From CAVRUD01 sp963724285 (GTDB lineage Bacteria > Chloroflexota > Chloroflexia > Thermomicrobiales > UBA6265): 64,000 nucleotides of DNA. Shown in pieces: positions 31,649 through 40,461 of this stretch. Position numbers and translations under genes: made by a program. The stretch is taken from positions 372,001-436,000 of the forward strand of contig CAVRUD010000013.1 in assembly GCA_963724285.1 (NCBI GenBank), in the 5' to 3' direction. The notes beneath the pieces are model-generated. The model was not told the origin of the DNA, did not search any database, and saw nothing but the letters and a program-made list of their open reading frames with translations. The first letter of the stretch is position 1; every line of letters begins with the position of its first letter.

Positions 31649-32485
31649 GTGGGGACGCTCTACCTGGTGGCCACACCGATCGGAAACCTCGAAGACATCA
31701 CCGCCAGGGCTCTGCGCGTGCTCGCCGAGGTGTCCCTCATCGCCGCCGAAGATACCCGCCACACCGGCCGTCTCCTCAGCCACTTCGGGATTTCTACCCC
31801 AATGGTCAGCCTCCACCAGCATAACGAGCGCTCCCGGCGTGAGCGCCTGCTCACCGCGCTGGAGAGTGGGGACATCGCCGTCGTTTCGGACGCGGGCACG
31901 CCCGGCATCTCCGATCCCGGGTTCGACCTCGTCGCCGCGGCGATCGCCAGCGGAATCGCCGTCAGCCCAATTCCTGGACCATCATCGGTCATCGCGGCCG
32001 TCAGCGCCTCGGGCCTCGTACCGGGTCCGTTCGTCAATCTGGGATTCATTCCTCGGAGCGGGGTCGAACGCCGTCAACTGCTGATGCGCGCGGGGCAAAC
32101 CGGCTTCCCGATCGTGCTCTTCGAATCGGCCAACCGATTGGCCGTCACACTGGCCGAGCTCAAGGACCTTCTTGGCGACCGGGAGGCGGTCGTCGCGCGT
32201 GAGTTGACCAAACGCTTCGAGGAGTTCCGCCGGGGCTCTCTCTCGGACCTGGCCGCCCACTACGCGGCAGAGCCTGCCCGTGGTGAAATTGTCTTGGTCA
32301 TCGGCGAAGCGGCCCTCGACGCCGCCGATGAAACTGACCCCGAGGCCATTATCGCCTCGCTCCTCAAAGCCGGGCTCAAGCCAAGCGCCGCCGCCAGAGA
32401 AGCGGCCGCACTCACCGGCCTGCCGCGCGCCAACCTCTACGCGATCGCGATGGCATTGGGTAAGGACTCGGTCCGCGGGTCCTAG
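31649..32485 (+). CDS. rsmI: 16S rRNA (cytidine1402-2'-O)-methyltransferase RsmI
   Basis: A 278-residue tetrapyrrole-methylase-fold enzyme that methylates the ribose of C1402 in 16S rRNA. It has LYLVATPIGNLEDITARAL at the N-terminus, EDTRHTGRLLSHF, VVSDAGTPGISDPGF, PGPSSVIAAVSASGL and the FESANRL and VARELTKRFEE signatures, ending with the small helical domain that includes LTGLPRANLY. GTG start with AAGGGG upstream. Normal length. Confidence 0.94.
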   Translation: MGTLYLVATPIGNLEDITARALRVLAEVSLIAAEDTRHTGRLLSHFGISTPMVSLHQHNERSRRERLLTALESGDIAVVSDAGTPGISDPGFDLVAAAIASGIAVSPIPGPSSVIAAVSASGLVPGPFVNLGFIPRSGVERRQLLMRAGQTGFPIVLFESANRLAVTLAELKDLLGDREAVVARELTKRFEEFRRGSLSDLAAHYAAEPARGEIVLVIGEAALDAADETDPEAIIASLLKAGLKPSAAAREAAALTGLPRANLYAIAMALGKDSVRGS

Positions 32486-32649
32486 GACGGGTTGCGACGT
32501 CTCCCCGTCGCCCTGAGTGGCAACGCCGCCGTGGTCAGGGAGCACCGTCTCGGCGTCGCCCGAGGGTCGCAACGCCGCGGCGCGTCGTGGATTTCGCCCC
32601 CTTGGGCAACGGGGAATCGCGGCAACCCACCGCAGCGAGCAGTCCTGTC

Positions 32650-33822
32650 CTATCCGACCTGGAAGGCGAGTTTCCTGTGTCTCATCCGGATGCTCTGCAG
32701 AATCCCCTGGGCGATGAGGAAGGACCACAGGGACGAGGCGCCCGAACTGACGAACGGCAGCGTAATACCGGTCACCGGCATCAAGCCCAGATTCATGCCG
32801 ATATTGACGAACGCCTGAAAGAAGAGGGTCGCGCTGACGCCGACCGCCACGAGCTGACCGAACGAGTCCTTCGACGTCTCGACGACTGCCAGGCAGCGCC
32901 AGAGCAGGATCCCGTAGGAGAGGAAAAGGGCCAACATCCCAACAAAGCCGAACATGCCGCTGGCATGGGCGAAGATGAAGTCGGACTCGCGCACCTTGAG
33001 CAACTCGGCCTGGCTCTGGGATCCGCCCAGCAATCCGGCGCCAAAGAGCTCCCCTGAGCCGATACTGATCCGGGCCTGGATGATGTTGAACCCATCGCGG
33101 AGCGGATCCCGATCCGGGTCATACGAGACGAGCAACCGCGTCTTCTGATAATCGTGGAAGACGAACTCCCAGGCGGAAACGAAGGCGGGACCCGCCAGCA
33201 GGATCAGCATGCCGAAGTACTTGCGGCTGGTCGGGGCGACGAGCAGGATCGACAGCCAGATCACACCATAGACGATCGTCGTGCCGAGGTCGGGCTGGAG
33301 GAAGACCAGGCCCATCGGCACCGCCGCGATCAGGCCGGAGACGACGAAGTTGCCGAATTCCCGCATCTCCGAGCCGCGTGATGAGACAAACGACGCCAAC
33401 GCGATGATCGTCGCGATCTTGCCGAACTCAGATGGCTGGATCGAGATATTCCCGGGGAGCGTGAACCAGCGTTGCGATCCGGCGATCTCCGTGCCGACCC
33501 CCGGGACGAGGACGGCGACGAGCAAGAAGACGGCCAGACCGTACAGGATCCAGGCAAGGGTGTTGAAGAAGCGGTAGTCGATCGCGGAGACGATGAACAT
33601 CATGATGACGCCAAGAAAGGCGAAGATGCCCTGCTTGACGCCCAGGTTGGCGTAGACCAGTGGCCCGCCACCTTCCGCGCTCCAGATCGCAACCACGCCG
33701 AAGAACATCAGCACGATCGAGGTAATCAGCAGGAAGGGATCGAAATCACGCCAGCGCAGCCCGCCGCCTAGGCTGCGGTCGGCAACGCGATGCCGGGGCA
33801 GACCTCCAAGTGCGATAGCCAT
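32650..33822 (-). CDS. rodA: Rod-shape peptidoglycan glycosyltransferase RodA (SEDS family)
   Basis: A 390-residue SEDS protein with about ten membrane helices that polymerises lipid II for side-wall peptidoglycan. Marks are GSQRWFTLPGNISIQPSEFGK (WIxxG-PSE type motif), LVFLQPDLGTTIVY, DGFNIIQARISIGSGELFG with the conserved acidic and glycine residues, SDFIFAHASGMFGF, and GLMPVTGITLPFVSSGASSL. ATG 33822 directly follows the stop of the HD gene. No mreC, pbp2 or minD gene is adjacent, which is unusual for rodA. Confidence 0.9.
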   Translation of the reverse strand: MAIALGGLPRHRVADRSLGGGLRWRDFDPFLLITSIVLMFFGVVAIWSAEGGGPLVYANLGVKQGIFAFLGVIMMFIVSAIDYRFFNTLAWILYGLAVFLLVAVLVPGVGTEIAGSQRWFTLPGNISIQPSEFGKIATIIALASFVSSRGSEMREFGNFVVSGLIAAVPMGLVFLQPDLGTTIVYGVIWLSILLVAPTSRKYFGMLILLAGPAFVSAWEFVFHDYQKTRLLVSYDPDRDPLRDGFNIIQARISIGSGELFGAGLLGGSQSQAELLKVRESDFIFAHASGMFGFVGMLALFLSYGILLWRCLAVVETSKDSFGQLVAVGVSATLFFQAFVNIGMNLGLMPVTGITLPFVSSGASSLWSFLIAQGILQSIRMRHRKLAFQVG

Positions 33823-33824
33823 CG

Positions 33825-34658
33825 CTAGAGCACCACGTGGTCGTTCATCACGATGTGGAACGCGCACTCCAGGTGCTCCGCCGCGCGGCGGCTCATCAGC
33901 ATGCGCGACAGAAAGATCTCGAAGTACTGCATCACCGGAGCCACCTCGGTGTCGATGGTCAACTCCAGGGTGATCGTCTTGGCGGCGCTATCAGCTCGCA
34001 GGAAGGAGGAGGTCGCCGCGTAATTGACCTGATCGTGCTGGTCGAAGGTGGCGGGGTCGGGGTTGCGCACCCGCGACCGGTGCACATCGGACTTGTCGGC
34101 CAGGATGAGGGCCGCCGAAACGGGATGCACCGGCTCACCGAGGCGGCCGCTGTCATCGCCGTGGGAGCCGATTGCCCCGAGCACGATGGCCGTGTCCTCG
34201 GGAGAAGCCCCAAGTCGCCGTAAGATCGGGTAGGCCATCACCGCACCGGTGCCGGCGTGGCCGTGGCGACTGACCACGTTGCCGATGTCGTGCAGATATC
34301 CGGAAACCGCCGCCAACTCCTGCTGGCGGGCGTCGTACCCGAGTAGGCGCAGGATATTTCGGGCAATGTTTGAGACCAGTCCAACATGGCGGAAGCCGTG
34401 CTCGGTAAACCCGAGGACGCCGAGATTCTTGTTTGCCTGGCGAATGTAGGCCTGGACCTCAGGGTCGTTCTTGACGCCATCGAGCGACAGGCTGGCCTCG
34501 GCGGGAGCGCTCGGCGGCTCCTGCCCAACCTCTGGGTGGGTTTGCTTCCCGGTCGCCCCTACCGGCACCACAACGACGTTGTCGTTGTCGCTGGTGATGT
34601 CGATCGCGACGCTGTTCGCAACCGGCACGGGATTTTCGCTGGGGTTGTTTGCCGTCAC
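33825..34658 (-). CDS. HD-domain phosphohydrolase
   Basis: A 277-residue HD-superfamily protein. An acidic, low-complexity N-terminal segment of about 60 residues precedes the HD domain: TEHGFRHVGLVSNIA gives the first metal histidine, GYLHDIGNVVSRHGHAG the HD pair and nearby histidines, and GAIGSHGDDSGR another. LILADKSDVHRSRVRN follows. The C-terminal part is a short beta-rich domain. The GTG start at 34658 follows AAGGTGGAG at good spacing. The gene ends where rodA begins, so they are coupled. The family cleaves nucleotides or cyclic dinucleotides; the substrate here is not known. Confidence 0.8.
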   Translation of the reverse strand: MTANNPSENPVPVANSVAIDITSDNDNVVVVPVGATGKQTHPEVGQEPPSAPAEASLSLDGVKNDPEVQAYIRQANKNLGVLGFTEHGFRHVGLVSNIARNILRLLGYDARQQELAAVSGYLHDIGNVVSRHGHAGTGAVMAYPILRRLGASPEDTAIVLGAIGSHGDDSGRLGEPVHPVSAALILADKSDVHRSRVRNPDPATFDQHDQVNYAATSSFLRADSAAKTITLELTIDTEVAPVMQYFEIFLSRMLMSRRAAEHLECAFHIVMNDHVVL

Positions 34659-34806
34659 AAGGTTTACTCCACCTTCGCCTGCGGTATCCGAGTATAGGGC
34701 GCTCCACCCTGCCCGGACAATCACGCACCGGAGTCCACCGCCACGTTCGGGTCCAACCGTGCCGGCTTAATGGGTCCACCGAACACCGTGGCCGCCGTCG
34801 CCCCTA

Positions 34807-34886
34807 GCCTCGGAGCGGCTGTAATGTTTAGCCCGGGCCAACCCTGGGCCAACCTTGGGCCAACCCTGGGCCGTCAGCCCCGGGCG
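34807..34886 (+). repeat. Dispersed GC-rich repeat, copy 2, with tandem 11-mer
   Basis: Begins GCCTCGGAGCGGCTGTAAT and ends AGCCCCGGGCG; matches the minus strand of 15203-15260. It contains three tandem 11-base units (GGGCCAACCYT) where the other copy has one. It fills most of the gap between two minus-strand operons (34659-34922). Confidence 0.7.
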
Positions 34887-34922
34887 GCCGGGGACACCCG
34901 GCCAACCGTTCCGACGAGCGCT

Positions 34923-35951
34923 CTAGGAGATGGCAAAGGCATCGGCGGGATTGTCGACGAGAAGCCGGCGCACATCCGGAGCGGTCAGCCCGGCCTCCAT
35001 CAGGAGCAGGGGGAACGACTCGACCAGGAAGACCAGGCCTGGCGCACCGCCGTAGGCTCGTAGATACGACCGGCGGGCGAGATCACCGGAAATCAGCAAT
35101 CGGTTCCCGAACCCCGCCTGGACCAGCCGGGCGATCATCGCCGCCCGGTCGGCATCCGGAGCGTACTTGTCCTTCGACACTTGATCGAACGAGACCCAGG
35201 CGCCAATGTCGAGGAGCCCCGTGAGGTGCTCCTCATCCAGCCGGTAGTCCTGGTGGCAGAGAATCACGCGCGAAGGGTCGACGCCTTCGTCTGCCAGGAT
35301 CGCAAGCTGTTCCCGAGCCATGGTGCCGCGATCGCAATGAGTCAGTACCACGGCCCCGGTGGCCCGTTGCGCCCGGGCGGCGCCTCGTAAGGCGACCTCT
35401 TCCAATGGGGTGATCTGGTTGAAACTCGTACCGGCCTTGATCGCGCCGGCGCGGATCTGGGTGCCGTCGATTCCCGCGGAGATCTCGGTCACGCAGACCG
35501 CGGCGATCTCGTAGGCGGACTTGCCCGCCAGGTGGCGTCCCGAATGGGCTTCTTTGTGATACCCGGTGACCGCAACGAGATGGACCGGCGCACGAGCCGC
35601 GACCCAGTGAAGGGTACGGATATCCCGGCCGTAGCTCGCGGTCGTGGCGTCGACCACCGTTCTGCCGCCGGCGGCATAGAGATCTTCCAACTCCGCCAGG
35701 GCGGCGTGCGGATCGTCCAGAATCAGATCGGGATCGGGAGTCTCGTCGATATACCTCGGCGGTTTCGCGATGACGTGCTCGTGCGTCAGGGTCACACCGG
35801 CCTCTTCCGGCCGAATCGGACCCAGCACCGTGATGATGTGCGGCTGGGATACATCGAACGGCGGCGCGTCCAGATCATCGTCCGGCTCGTACCGCTCGCC
35901 CGGCTCCAGTCCGTAGTCGTATTCCCGCTCGCTCGCGGACAAGAACGCCAT
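34923..35951 (-). CDS. Phosphotriesterase-family metal-dependent hydrolase
   Basis: A 342-residue amidohydrolase-fold protein of the phosphotriesterase/lactonase type. All metal and bridge residues are visible: LTHEHVI near residue 55, the carboxylated-lysine candidate in AGAIKAGTSFNQ, histidines in VVLTHCDRG and VILCHQDYRLD, and the catalytic aspartate in LISGDLARRSY. An acidic N-terminal stretch of about 40 residues comes first. It lies three bases after the SDR gene. Relatives are lactonases or carbohydrate-lactone and phosphoester hydrolases; natural phosphotriester activity is not implied. Confidence 0.85.
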   Translation of the reverse strand: MAFLSASEREYDYGLEPGERYEPDDDLDAPPFDVSQPHIITVLGPIRPEEAGVTLTHEHVIAKPPRYIDETPDPDLILDDPHAALAELEDLYAAGGRTVVDATTASYGRDIRTLHWVAARAPVHLVAVTGYHKEAHSGRHLAGKSAYEIAAVCVTEISAGIDGTQIRAGAIKAGTSFNQITPLEEVALRGAARAQRATGAVVLTHCDRGTMAREQLAILADEGVDPSRVILCHQDYRLDEEHLTGLLDIGAWVSFDQVSKDKYAPDADRAAMIARLVQAGFGNRLLISGDLARRSYLRAYGGAPGLVFLVESFPLLLMEAGLTAPDVRRLLVDNPADAFAIS

Positions 35952-35954
35952 CGC

Positions 35955-36734
35955 CTACGGGATCGCCGTCACCATTGCGCCGTCAACCCCGATCGCAACG
36001 CCAGAGACATAGGACGCGGCTGGTGAGAGCAGGAAGGTGGCCAGGCGGGCAAGCTCCTCGGGTTCGCCGTAGCGGCCGAGCGGGATCTGCTTGCTCATCT
36101 GCTCCTTCTGCTCCTCCATCGTGATGCCCTGAGCGTCGGCCCGCACCTTATCCAGCTGGAGGATGCGATCGGTGTTGAACCGTCCCGGTGCGATCGTGTT
36201 CACGCGGATACCGGGTCCCAGCGTACGCGCCAGCGTCTTGGCCATGGCCGCCACGCCGGGCCGGAGCACGTTCGAGGAATCAAGATTCGGAATTGGCTGC
36301 CGCACCGACGACGAGGTGATGAACAGGACGGAGCCGCCATTGGTCATCTTCGGCACGAGCAGGCGCAGAAGCCGAATCGGACCGCCGATCAGCAGTTGGA
36401 ACGATTGCGCCCACTGCTCGTCGGTCAAGGAGAGGACTTCGCCGGGGGGCGGGCCGCCCGCGTTGACCAGGACGCCGTCCAGTCCTCCCAGCTTCTCATC
36501 GACGGCGGCGGCCACCGTCTCGGCCGAGTCCGGCGCGCCGATGTCGATCACGGCGTAGCTGGCTCCCGAGCCGATCCCGGCGGCAACACCCTGCAACGCC
36601 TTCTCGTCGCGGGAGAGGAGCAGGACCTGCGCCCCCTCCTTTGCCAGCCCTTCGGCGACGGCGCGCCCCAAACCCTTGCTGGCGCCACCAACCACGAACT
36701 TCTTCCCGGTCAAACCCAGATCCATCGGATGCAA
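35955..36734 (-). CDS. SDR-fold oxidoreductase with replaced catalytic residues
   Basis: A 259-residue short-chain dehydrogenase/reductase. The cofactor-binding GGASKGLGRAVAEGLA and the VNAGGPPPGEV motif are intact, and SVLFITSSSV supplies the serine. The catalytic YxxxK is not present: the aligned stretch reads SSNVLRPGVAAMAKTLA, putting Ser and Arg at the Tyr and Lys positions. This variant is seen in a separate branch of the family, so the enzyme may use another mechanism or only bind cofactor. It is 54 bases downstream of the DapA-like gene in one operon. Confidence 0.85.
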   Translation of the reverse strand: MHPMDLGLTGKKFVVGGASKGLGRAVAEGLAKEGAQVLLLSRDEKALQGVAAGIGSGASYAVIDIGAPDSAETVAAAVDEKLGGLDGVLVNAGGPPPGEVLSLTDEQWAQSFQLLIGGPIRLLRLLVPKMTNGGSVLFITSSSVRQPIPNLDSSNVLRPGVAAMAKTLARTLGPGIRVNTIAPGRFNTDRILQLDKVRADAQGITMEEQKEQMSKQIPLGRYGEPEELARLATFLLSPAASYVSGVAIGVDGAMVTAIP

Positions 36735-36788
36735 CTCCTTGGCGCGGTCGTGCGCGCATGACGAGCGTGTCGGGACCGTCTACGCCGG

Positions 36789-37715
36789 CTAGGAGACGGC
36801 GGTGCGCATCTCCAACCGCTCCAACAACGTCTCCAGCGAAGCGAGCAGGGTCGGATCGGCGACGGGAGCGGGCTGGCGCACGGTCGCGTGGGCGATGGCG
36901 CCGCGGCGACGCAGGATCTCCTTGCGCAACCCGACACCTGCCCCCGGCTGGGCCTCGAAGACGATCACCGGCAGGGCTTCCTCGAACGCGCGGAACGCGG
37001 CCTCGACGTCGCCTGCGCGGTAGGCAGAGACGATCCGGACCAGAACATCCGGCAGGGCGAATCCGGTCATCGTGCCGATCGATCCGGCTTCGAGCTCCTG
37101 CATCAATGAAACTCCGCCCAGGCCGCCGAGAACGGTATACGCATCCGTCTTGCTCAAGAGGGTGGCGGTCTTCGGGCCGGTCGGCGGCGCTTCGAGCTTG
37201 ACCACGCCGCCCGGTGGCAGGACCCCGGCCAGACCGACGATGAAATCGACCGGCATGTTGACGCCGCTGGAGGCGGGGTGGTCCTGAACGACGACCGGGA
37301 TCGGCAGATTTTCGGCGATCCGGGCGAAGTGATCGTGGAGCGCCGGACCGGCCGCGCTTCCCACCGGCGGCGAGACCATCACAGCCGTCGCGCCGGCTTC
37401 AACCGCCTCAAGGGCTCTCGCTCTGGTGACCACGGTCGATTGGTGGGTAATCCCGACGGTGACCTGCATACCCCTGGCCGTATCGACGGTCGCCCGGATA
37501 ACGGTCTGCCGCTCGGCGTCGGAGAGGCGATCGGCCTCGCCGAGCACCCCGAGAATGAGAACACCGTCGCAGCCCGCGTCGGCGCAGTAGCCGACGAGGG
37601 AATGAATGCTTTCGACGTCGAGGGATTCATCGCGGAGAAACGGGGTCGCCATCACGTTGTGGACCCCCGGGCGCAGCGTCACCGGTCTATCTCCTCTAGC
37701 GGTATCAACACGCAA
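36789..37715 (-). CDS. Dihydrodipicolinate synthase/N-acetylneuraminate lyase family aldolase
   Basis: A 308-residue class I aldolase-fold protein. GVHNVMATPFLRDESLD opens the barrel, GVLILGVLGEADRLSD replaces the usual GTTGE motif with a related glycine-rich turn, and GVVKLEAPPTGPKT carries the Schiff-base lysine. The catalytic tyrosine that normally lies in the YNxP motif is missing: the stretch reads VVVQDHPASSGVNM. It is therefore unlikely to be DapA itself and more likely a lyase or dehydratase of a sugar or hydroxy acid. First gene of an operon with an SDR and a phosphotriesterase-like protein. Confidence 0.85.
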   Translation of the reverse strand: MRVDTARGDRPVTLRPGVHNVMATPFLRDESLDVESIHSLVGYCADAGCDGVLILGVLGEADRLSDAERQTVIRATVDTARGMQVTVGITHQSTVVTRARALEAVEAGATAVMVSPPVGSAAGPALHDHFARIAENLPIPVVVQDHPASSGVNMPVDFIVGLAGVLPPGGVVKLEAPPTGPKTATLLSKTDAYTVLGGLGGVSLMQELEAGSIGTMTGFALPDVLVRIVSAYRAGDVEAAFRAFEEALPVIVFEAQPGAGVGLRKEILRRRGAIAHATVRQPAPVADPTLLASLETLLERLEMRTAVS

Positions 37716-38154
37716 TCGAACGGACGAACGGATTTTCGACCGGCTGGCATTGTACCGGCGTCCGGCGTTCGGCGTTCGGAGAGAAGGACCTCACCCCCTA
37801 CCCCCTCTCCTCTGCGGAGGAGAGGGGCGGTTGCGGAAGGCCGTCTCCGGAGGCGGAGAACAACCCCCTAACCCCCGGCCCCCTTCCCCCCGTCGTGGCG
37901 GGGTGAAGGGGGAGGGTCGGCGCCTCGAAGGGGGCGGTTTGGGCGGTCGATGGCCTAGTGGTCCGCACGTCGCTACTACTCCATCCATCCCGGGGTGGTG
38001 GGGTGGATCGGGGAGCGGGGTCTACAGGGGCTCGACCGCGGGGGACTTCCCCGGGGAGCGCGCGCTGGGGCCTGGATGACGGCTGGAAACCCGAGCCGGG
38101 CAAGGTGGGGCGCTGCCCAGGCCCGCGCCCTTGCCGGGCGTGCCGCTTACCCGC
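37716..38154. other. Long non-coding GC-rich stretch with hairpins
   Basis: No convincing gene. It holds pyrimidine/purine-skewed runs (CCCCCTACCCCCTCTCC near 37794, the CCGTCTCCGGAGGCGGAG hairpin near 37840-37860, GGCCCCCTTCCCCCC near 37878) and short inverted repeats. It lies between the orphan SOS-box promoter and the DapA-like gene, and could be its long leader. Confidence 0.5.
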
Positions 38155-38182
38155 ATTGTATCAGAACATATGTTCGTGTCAA
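38155..38182 (-). promoter_or_regulatory. Consensus-like promoter with LexA (SOS) box in the spacer
   Basis: On the minus strand TTGACA (38182-38177) and TACAAT (38160-38155) are 16 bases apart, and the spacer contains GAACATATGTTC (38164-38175), a perfect palindrome of the GAAC-N4-GTTC type bound by LexA of Gram-positive and related bacteria. A repressor bound there would block polymerase. The next recognisable gene in that direction is the DapA-like gene 440 bases away. Confidence 0.6.
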
Positions 38183-38318
38183 GCGCGAAACGTTGGCAGC
38201 CGGACGTCTGTCTTAAGATAGAGACGGTGTTTACCTCCACACGTTTCAAGCCTCACCCAGCCCAAGGGATGGGTGCGACAGTAAAGCTTTCAGTCTGCTT
38301 TCGCTAGATTCGAACTAA

Positions 38319-39771
38319 GCTCGACTTTGGCCATTTGGAGCGTCGCGCGGCGGTAGGGTAGGCTCGTCACACTCTGTCAGGAGGAGTGACGATGCCTACC
38401 CCGCCACCCGCGATGCTACCCTTGCTCGCCCCGTTCGCGCCACACTTCTCCCGGCGCGTCTGGCCGCACGCCCTGGTCCTGGCCGTCGGGGCGGTCCTCG
38501 CGCCCGGCCGGCGCACGGTCGCCGCCGCGCTGCGGGCGATGGGGCTGGACCGGCGCGCGGGTTTCGAGCGCTACCACCGGGTCCTCAACCGCGACCGGTG
38601 GTCCGGTTTGGCCGTCGGCCGGACGCTGCTCGGCCTGCTCGTCGCCGCGTTCGTCCCCGATGGGCCGCTCGTCGTCGGCATCGACGAGACGGTCGAGCGG
38701 CGGCGAGGGGCCAAGATCGCGGCCAAGGGGATCTACCGCGACGCGGTGCGCTCCAGCCGCGCCCACTTCGTCAAGGCCAGCGGGCGGCGCTGGGTCTGCG
38801 TGATGTTGCTCGTGCCCATCCCGTGGGCGGGCCGCACCTGGGCGCTCCCCGTCCTGACGGCCCTGGCCCCCTCCGAGCGCTACGACCGGGAGCACGGGCG
38901 GCGGCACAAGGCGCTGACCGACTGGGCCGGGCAGTTGCTCCTGGTGGTGCGGCGCTGGTGGCCCGACCGCCCGCATCGTCGCGGTCGCCGACGCCACCTA
39001 CGCCGCCCTGGGGTTCCTGGCCCGGTGCCGCGCCTTGCCCACCCCGGTCACGGTCGTCACGCGCCTGCGGCTCGACGCGGCCCTCTACGAGCCGGCCCCG
39101 CCGCGGCGACCGGGGCAGATCGGGCGACCCCGGCGCAAGGGGCGGCGGCTGCCGACGCTCGCGGCCCACGCGGCCGACCCCGCGACCGCGTGGGCGCCGG
39201 TCACCGTCGCCACCTGGTATGGGCCGGGGCGAGCGCGCCGTCGAGGTCGCGACGGGCACGGCGGTCTGGTACCACACGGGGCCAACCGCTGGTGCCCCTG
39301 CGCTGGGTGCTGGTCCGCGACCCGGCCGGGCGCATTCGACCCCCAAGCGCTGCTCTGCACCGACCCGACGGCCAGCCCCGAACAGATCCTGGGCTGGTTC
39401 GTGCAGCGCTGGCAGCTCGAGGTCACGTTTGAGGAGGCGCGCCGCCACCTGGGGGTCGAAACCCAGCGCCAGTGGTCCGAGTTGGCGATCCGGCGCACGA
39501 CGCCGGCGCTGCTGGGCCTGTTCTCGCTGGTGACGCTGTGCGGCCCACCCGCACCTGGCCGCCGACGCGCCGCGTCCGGCAGGCCGCCTGGTACCCCAAG
39601 CCCCGCCCCACGTTCGCCGACGCGCTCGCCCTGGTCCGGCGCCACGCTGTGGGAGCACGCGACTTTTTGCGCGTCGGCTCGCCCCGGCGACATGGTGAGA
39701 AGTACCGCGCGCGGTGGTGGACCGCTTGACCGACGCGCTCTGCTACGCGGCCTGAAAGGGCCAAAGTCGAG
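38319..39771 (+). mobile_element. IS701-family insertion sequence
   Basis: Inverted terminal repeats with CTCGACTTTGGCC at the core lie at 38320-38332 and 39759-39771. The element is flanked by the direct repeat CTAA (38315-38318 and 39772-39775), which fits the YTAR target of the IS701 family. One transposase gene fills it. The right flank is immediately the end of a second mobile element. Confidence 0.8.
38392..39729 (+). pseudogene. IS701-family transposase, about five frameshifts
   Basis: The sequence encodes a DDE transposase, but reading it needs the frame to change about five times. The N-terminal part has FSRRVWPHALVLAVGAVLAP, YHRVLNRDRWSGLAVGR, the DDE-region VGIDETVERRRG, IYRDAVRSSRAHFVKASG, then PIPWAGRTWALP and LAPSERYDREHGRRHK. 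Later frames give VAVADATYAALGFLARC (second Asp), QILGWFVQRWQLEVTFEEAR with the catalytic glutamate, and AWYPKPRPTFADALALVRR. ATG 38392 is preceded by AGGAGG. Five indels in 1.3 kb is far more than in other genes here, so it is probably inactive, although some shifts may be sequence errors. Confidence 0.75.
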
Positions 39772-39993
39772 CTAAGAGGACGTTTCAAAACTCGGAGGTT
39801 ATGTTCGGATCATCCACACACGAGCGTGGCCGACCCCAAGGGAACTGAGAAGGAGGACATCGCGGACGGCCAGCCGCGCTCCGCAACCTCACCCTAGAGG
39901 GTGCGTGACCGGCTCGTCCTGCGGAGCGGGCGCGGACGAGCCGGTGCTCCACGTGTGGCCTGTCCCGCGTTCATGCTCACACTGCGGCGCGTG

Positions 39994-40230
39994 TCACGCC
40001 GTCACGGAGTCGGTGACGTGACCAGCAGGCGTCCCTTGGAGTCGTCCGCCGATGCCGACCAACGCTCCGCCGACCTGCCGGCGCATCAGTCCGACGACGG
40101 ACGCCGCCCGCCGGGGGCGGCTCCCTCCGGTGGGCACCGAGGTCTCCCGTAGCCACCCCTCGCGGCCGACACGCGCAACCCGCGTCGCATGGTCCGCGTA
40201 CCGAAGATCTAGATCTGTCAGATTGATCAT
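39994..40230 (-). CDS. Small basic hypothetical protein downstream of LuxR regulator
   Basis: A 78-residue ORF with a good GAGAGGAGACC site before its ATG. The start reads MINLTDLDLRYADHATRVAR, then an arginine-rich middle and LMRRQVGGALVGIGGRLQGT, a short amphipathic or weakly hydrophobic helix. I do not recognise a family. Small proteins with a similar ending (a GGALxxxGxRLQG stretch) are found in Chloroflexota, so it is plausibly real. It follows the LuxR regulator on the same strand inside the IS5-bounded segment. Nothing else is seen in 39776-40461. Confidence 0.45.
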   Translation of the reverse strand: MINLTDLDLRYADHATRVARVGREGWLRETSVPTGGSRPRRAASVVGLMRRQVGGALVGIGGRLQGTPAGHVTDSVTA

Positions 40231-40461
40231 GATGGTCTCCTCTCGTCGCTCCGTTGGGCCGACCGCATCCGATCGGAACGACATCATCATGGCGGACCGC
40301 ATCACGACCCACATCGGACGGTGTACGCATCGCGGGGTCGTATTTGCCGCGCAGATAGGGCACGGCGGGGTCGTACGGCGCCGGGCCAACGACCGCCGGC
40401 GCCGTACGTATGGATCCGACGCGATACGTAAGGAGCCGTGCCCGAAGGGGAACGCCGAGGA

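Noticed and set aside
34923..35951. A true organophosphate-degrading phosphotriesterase.
   Set aside because: Metal ligands alone do not separate it from lactonases of the same family, and its operon suggests sugar-acid or lactone metabolism.
37790..37940. C- and G-rich runs that suggested a CRISPR-like or tandem array.
   Set aside because: There is no regular repeat-spacer period and no cas gene; the runs are low-complexity hairpins.
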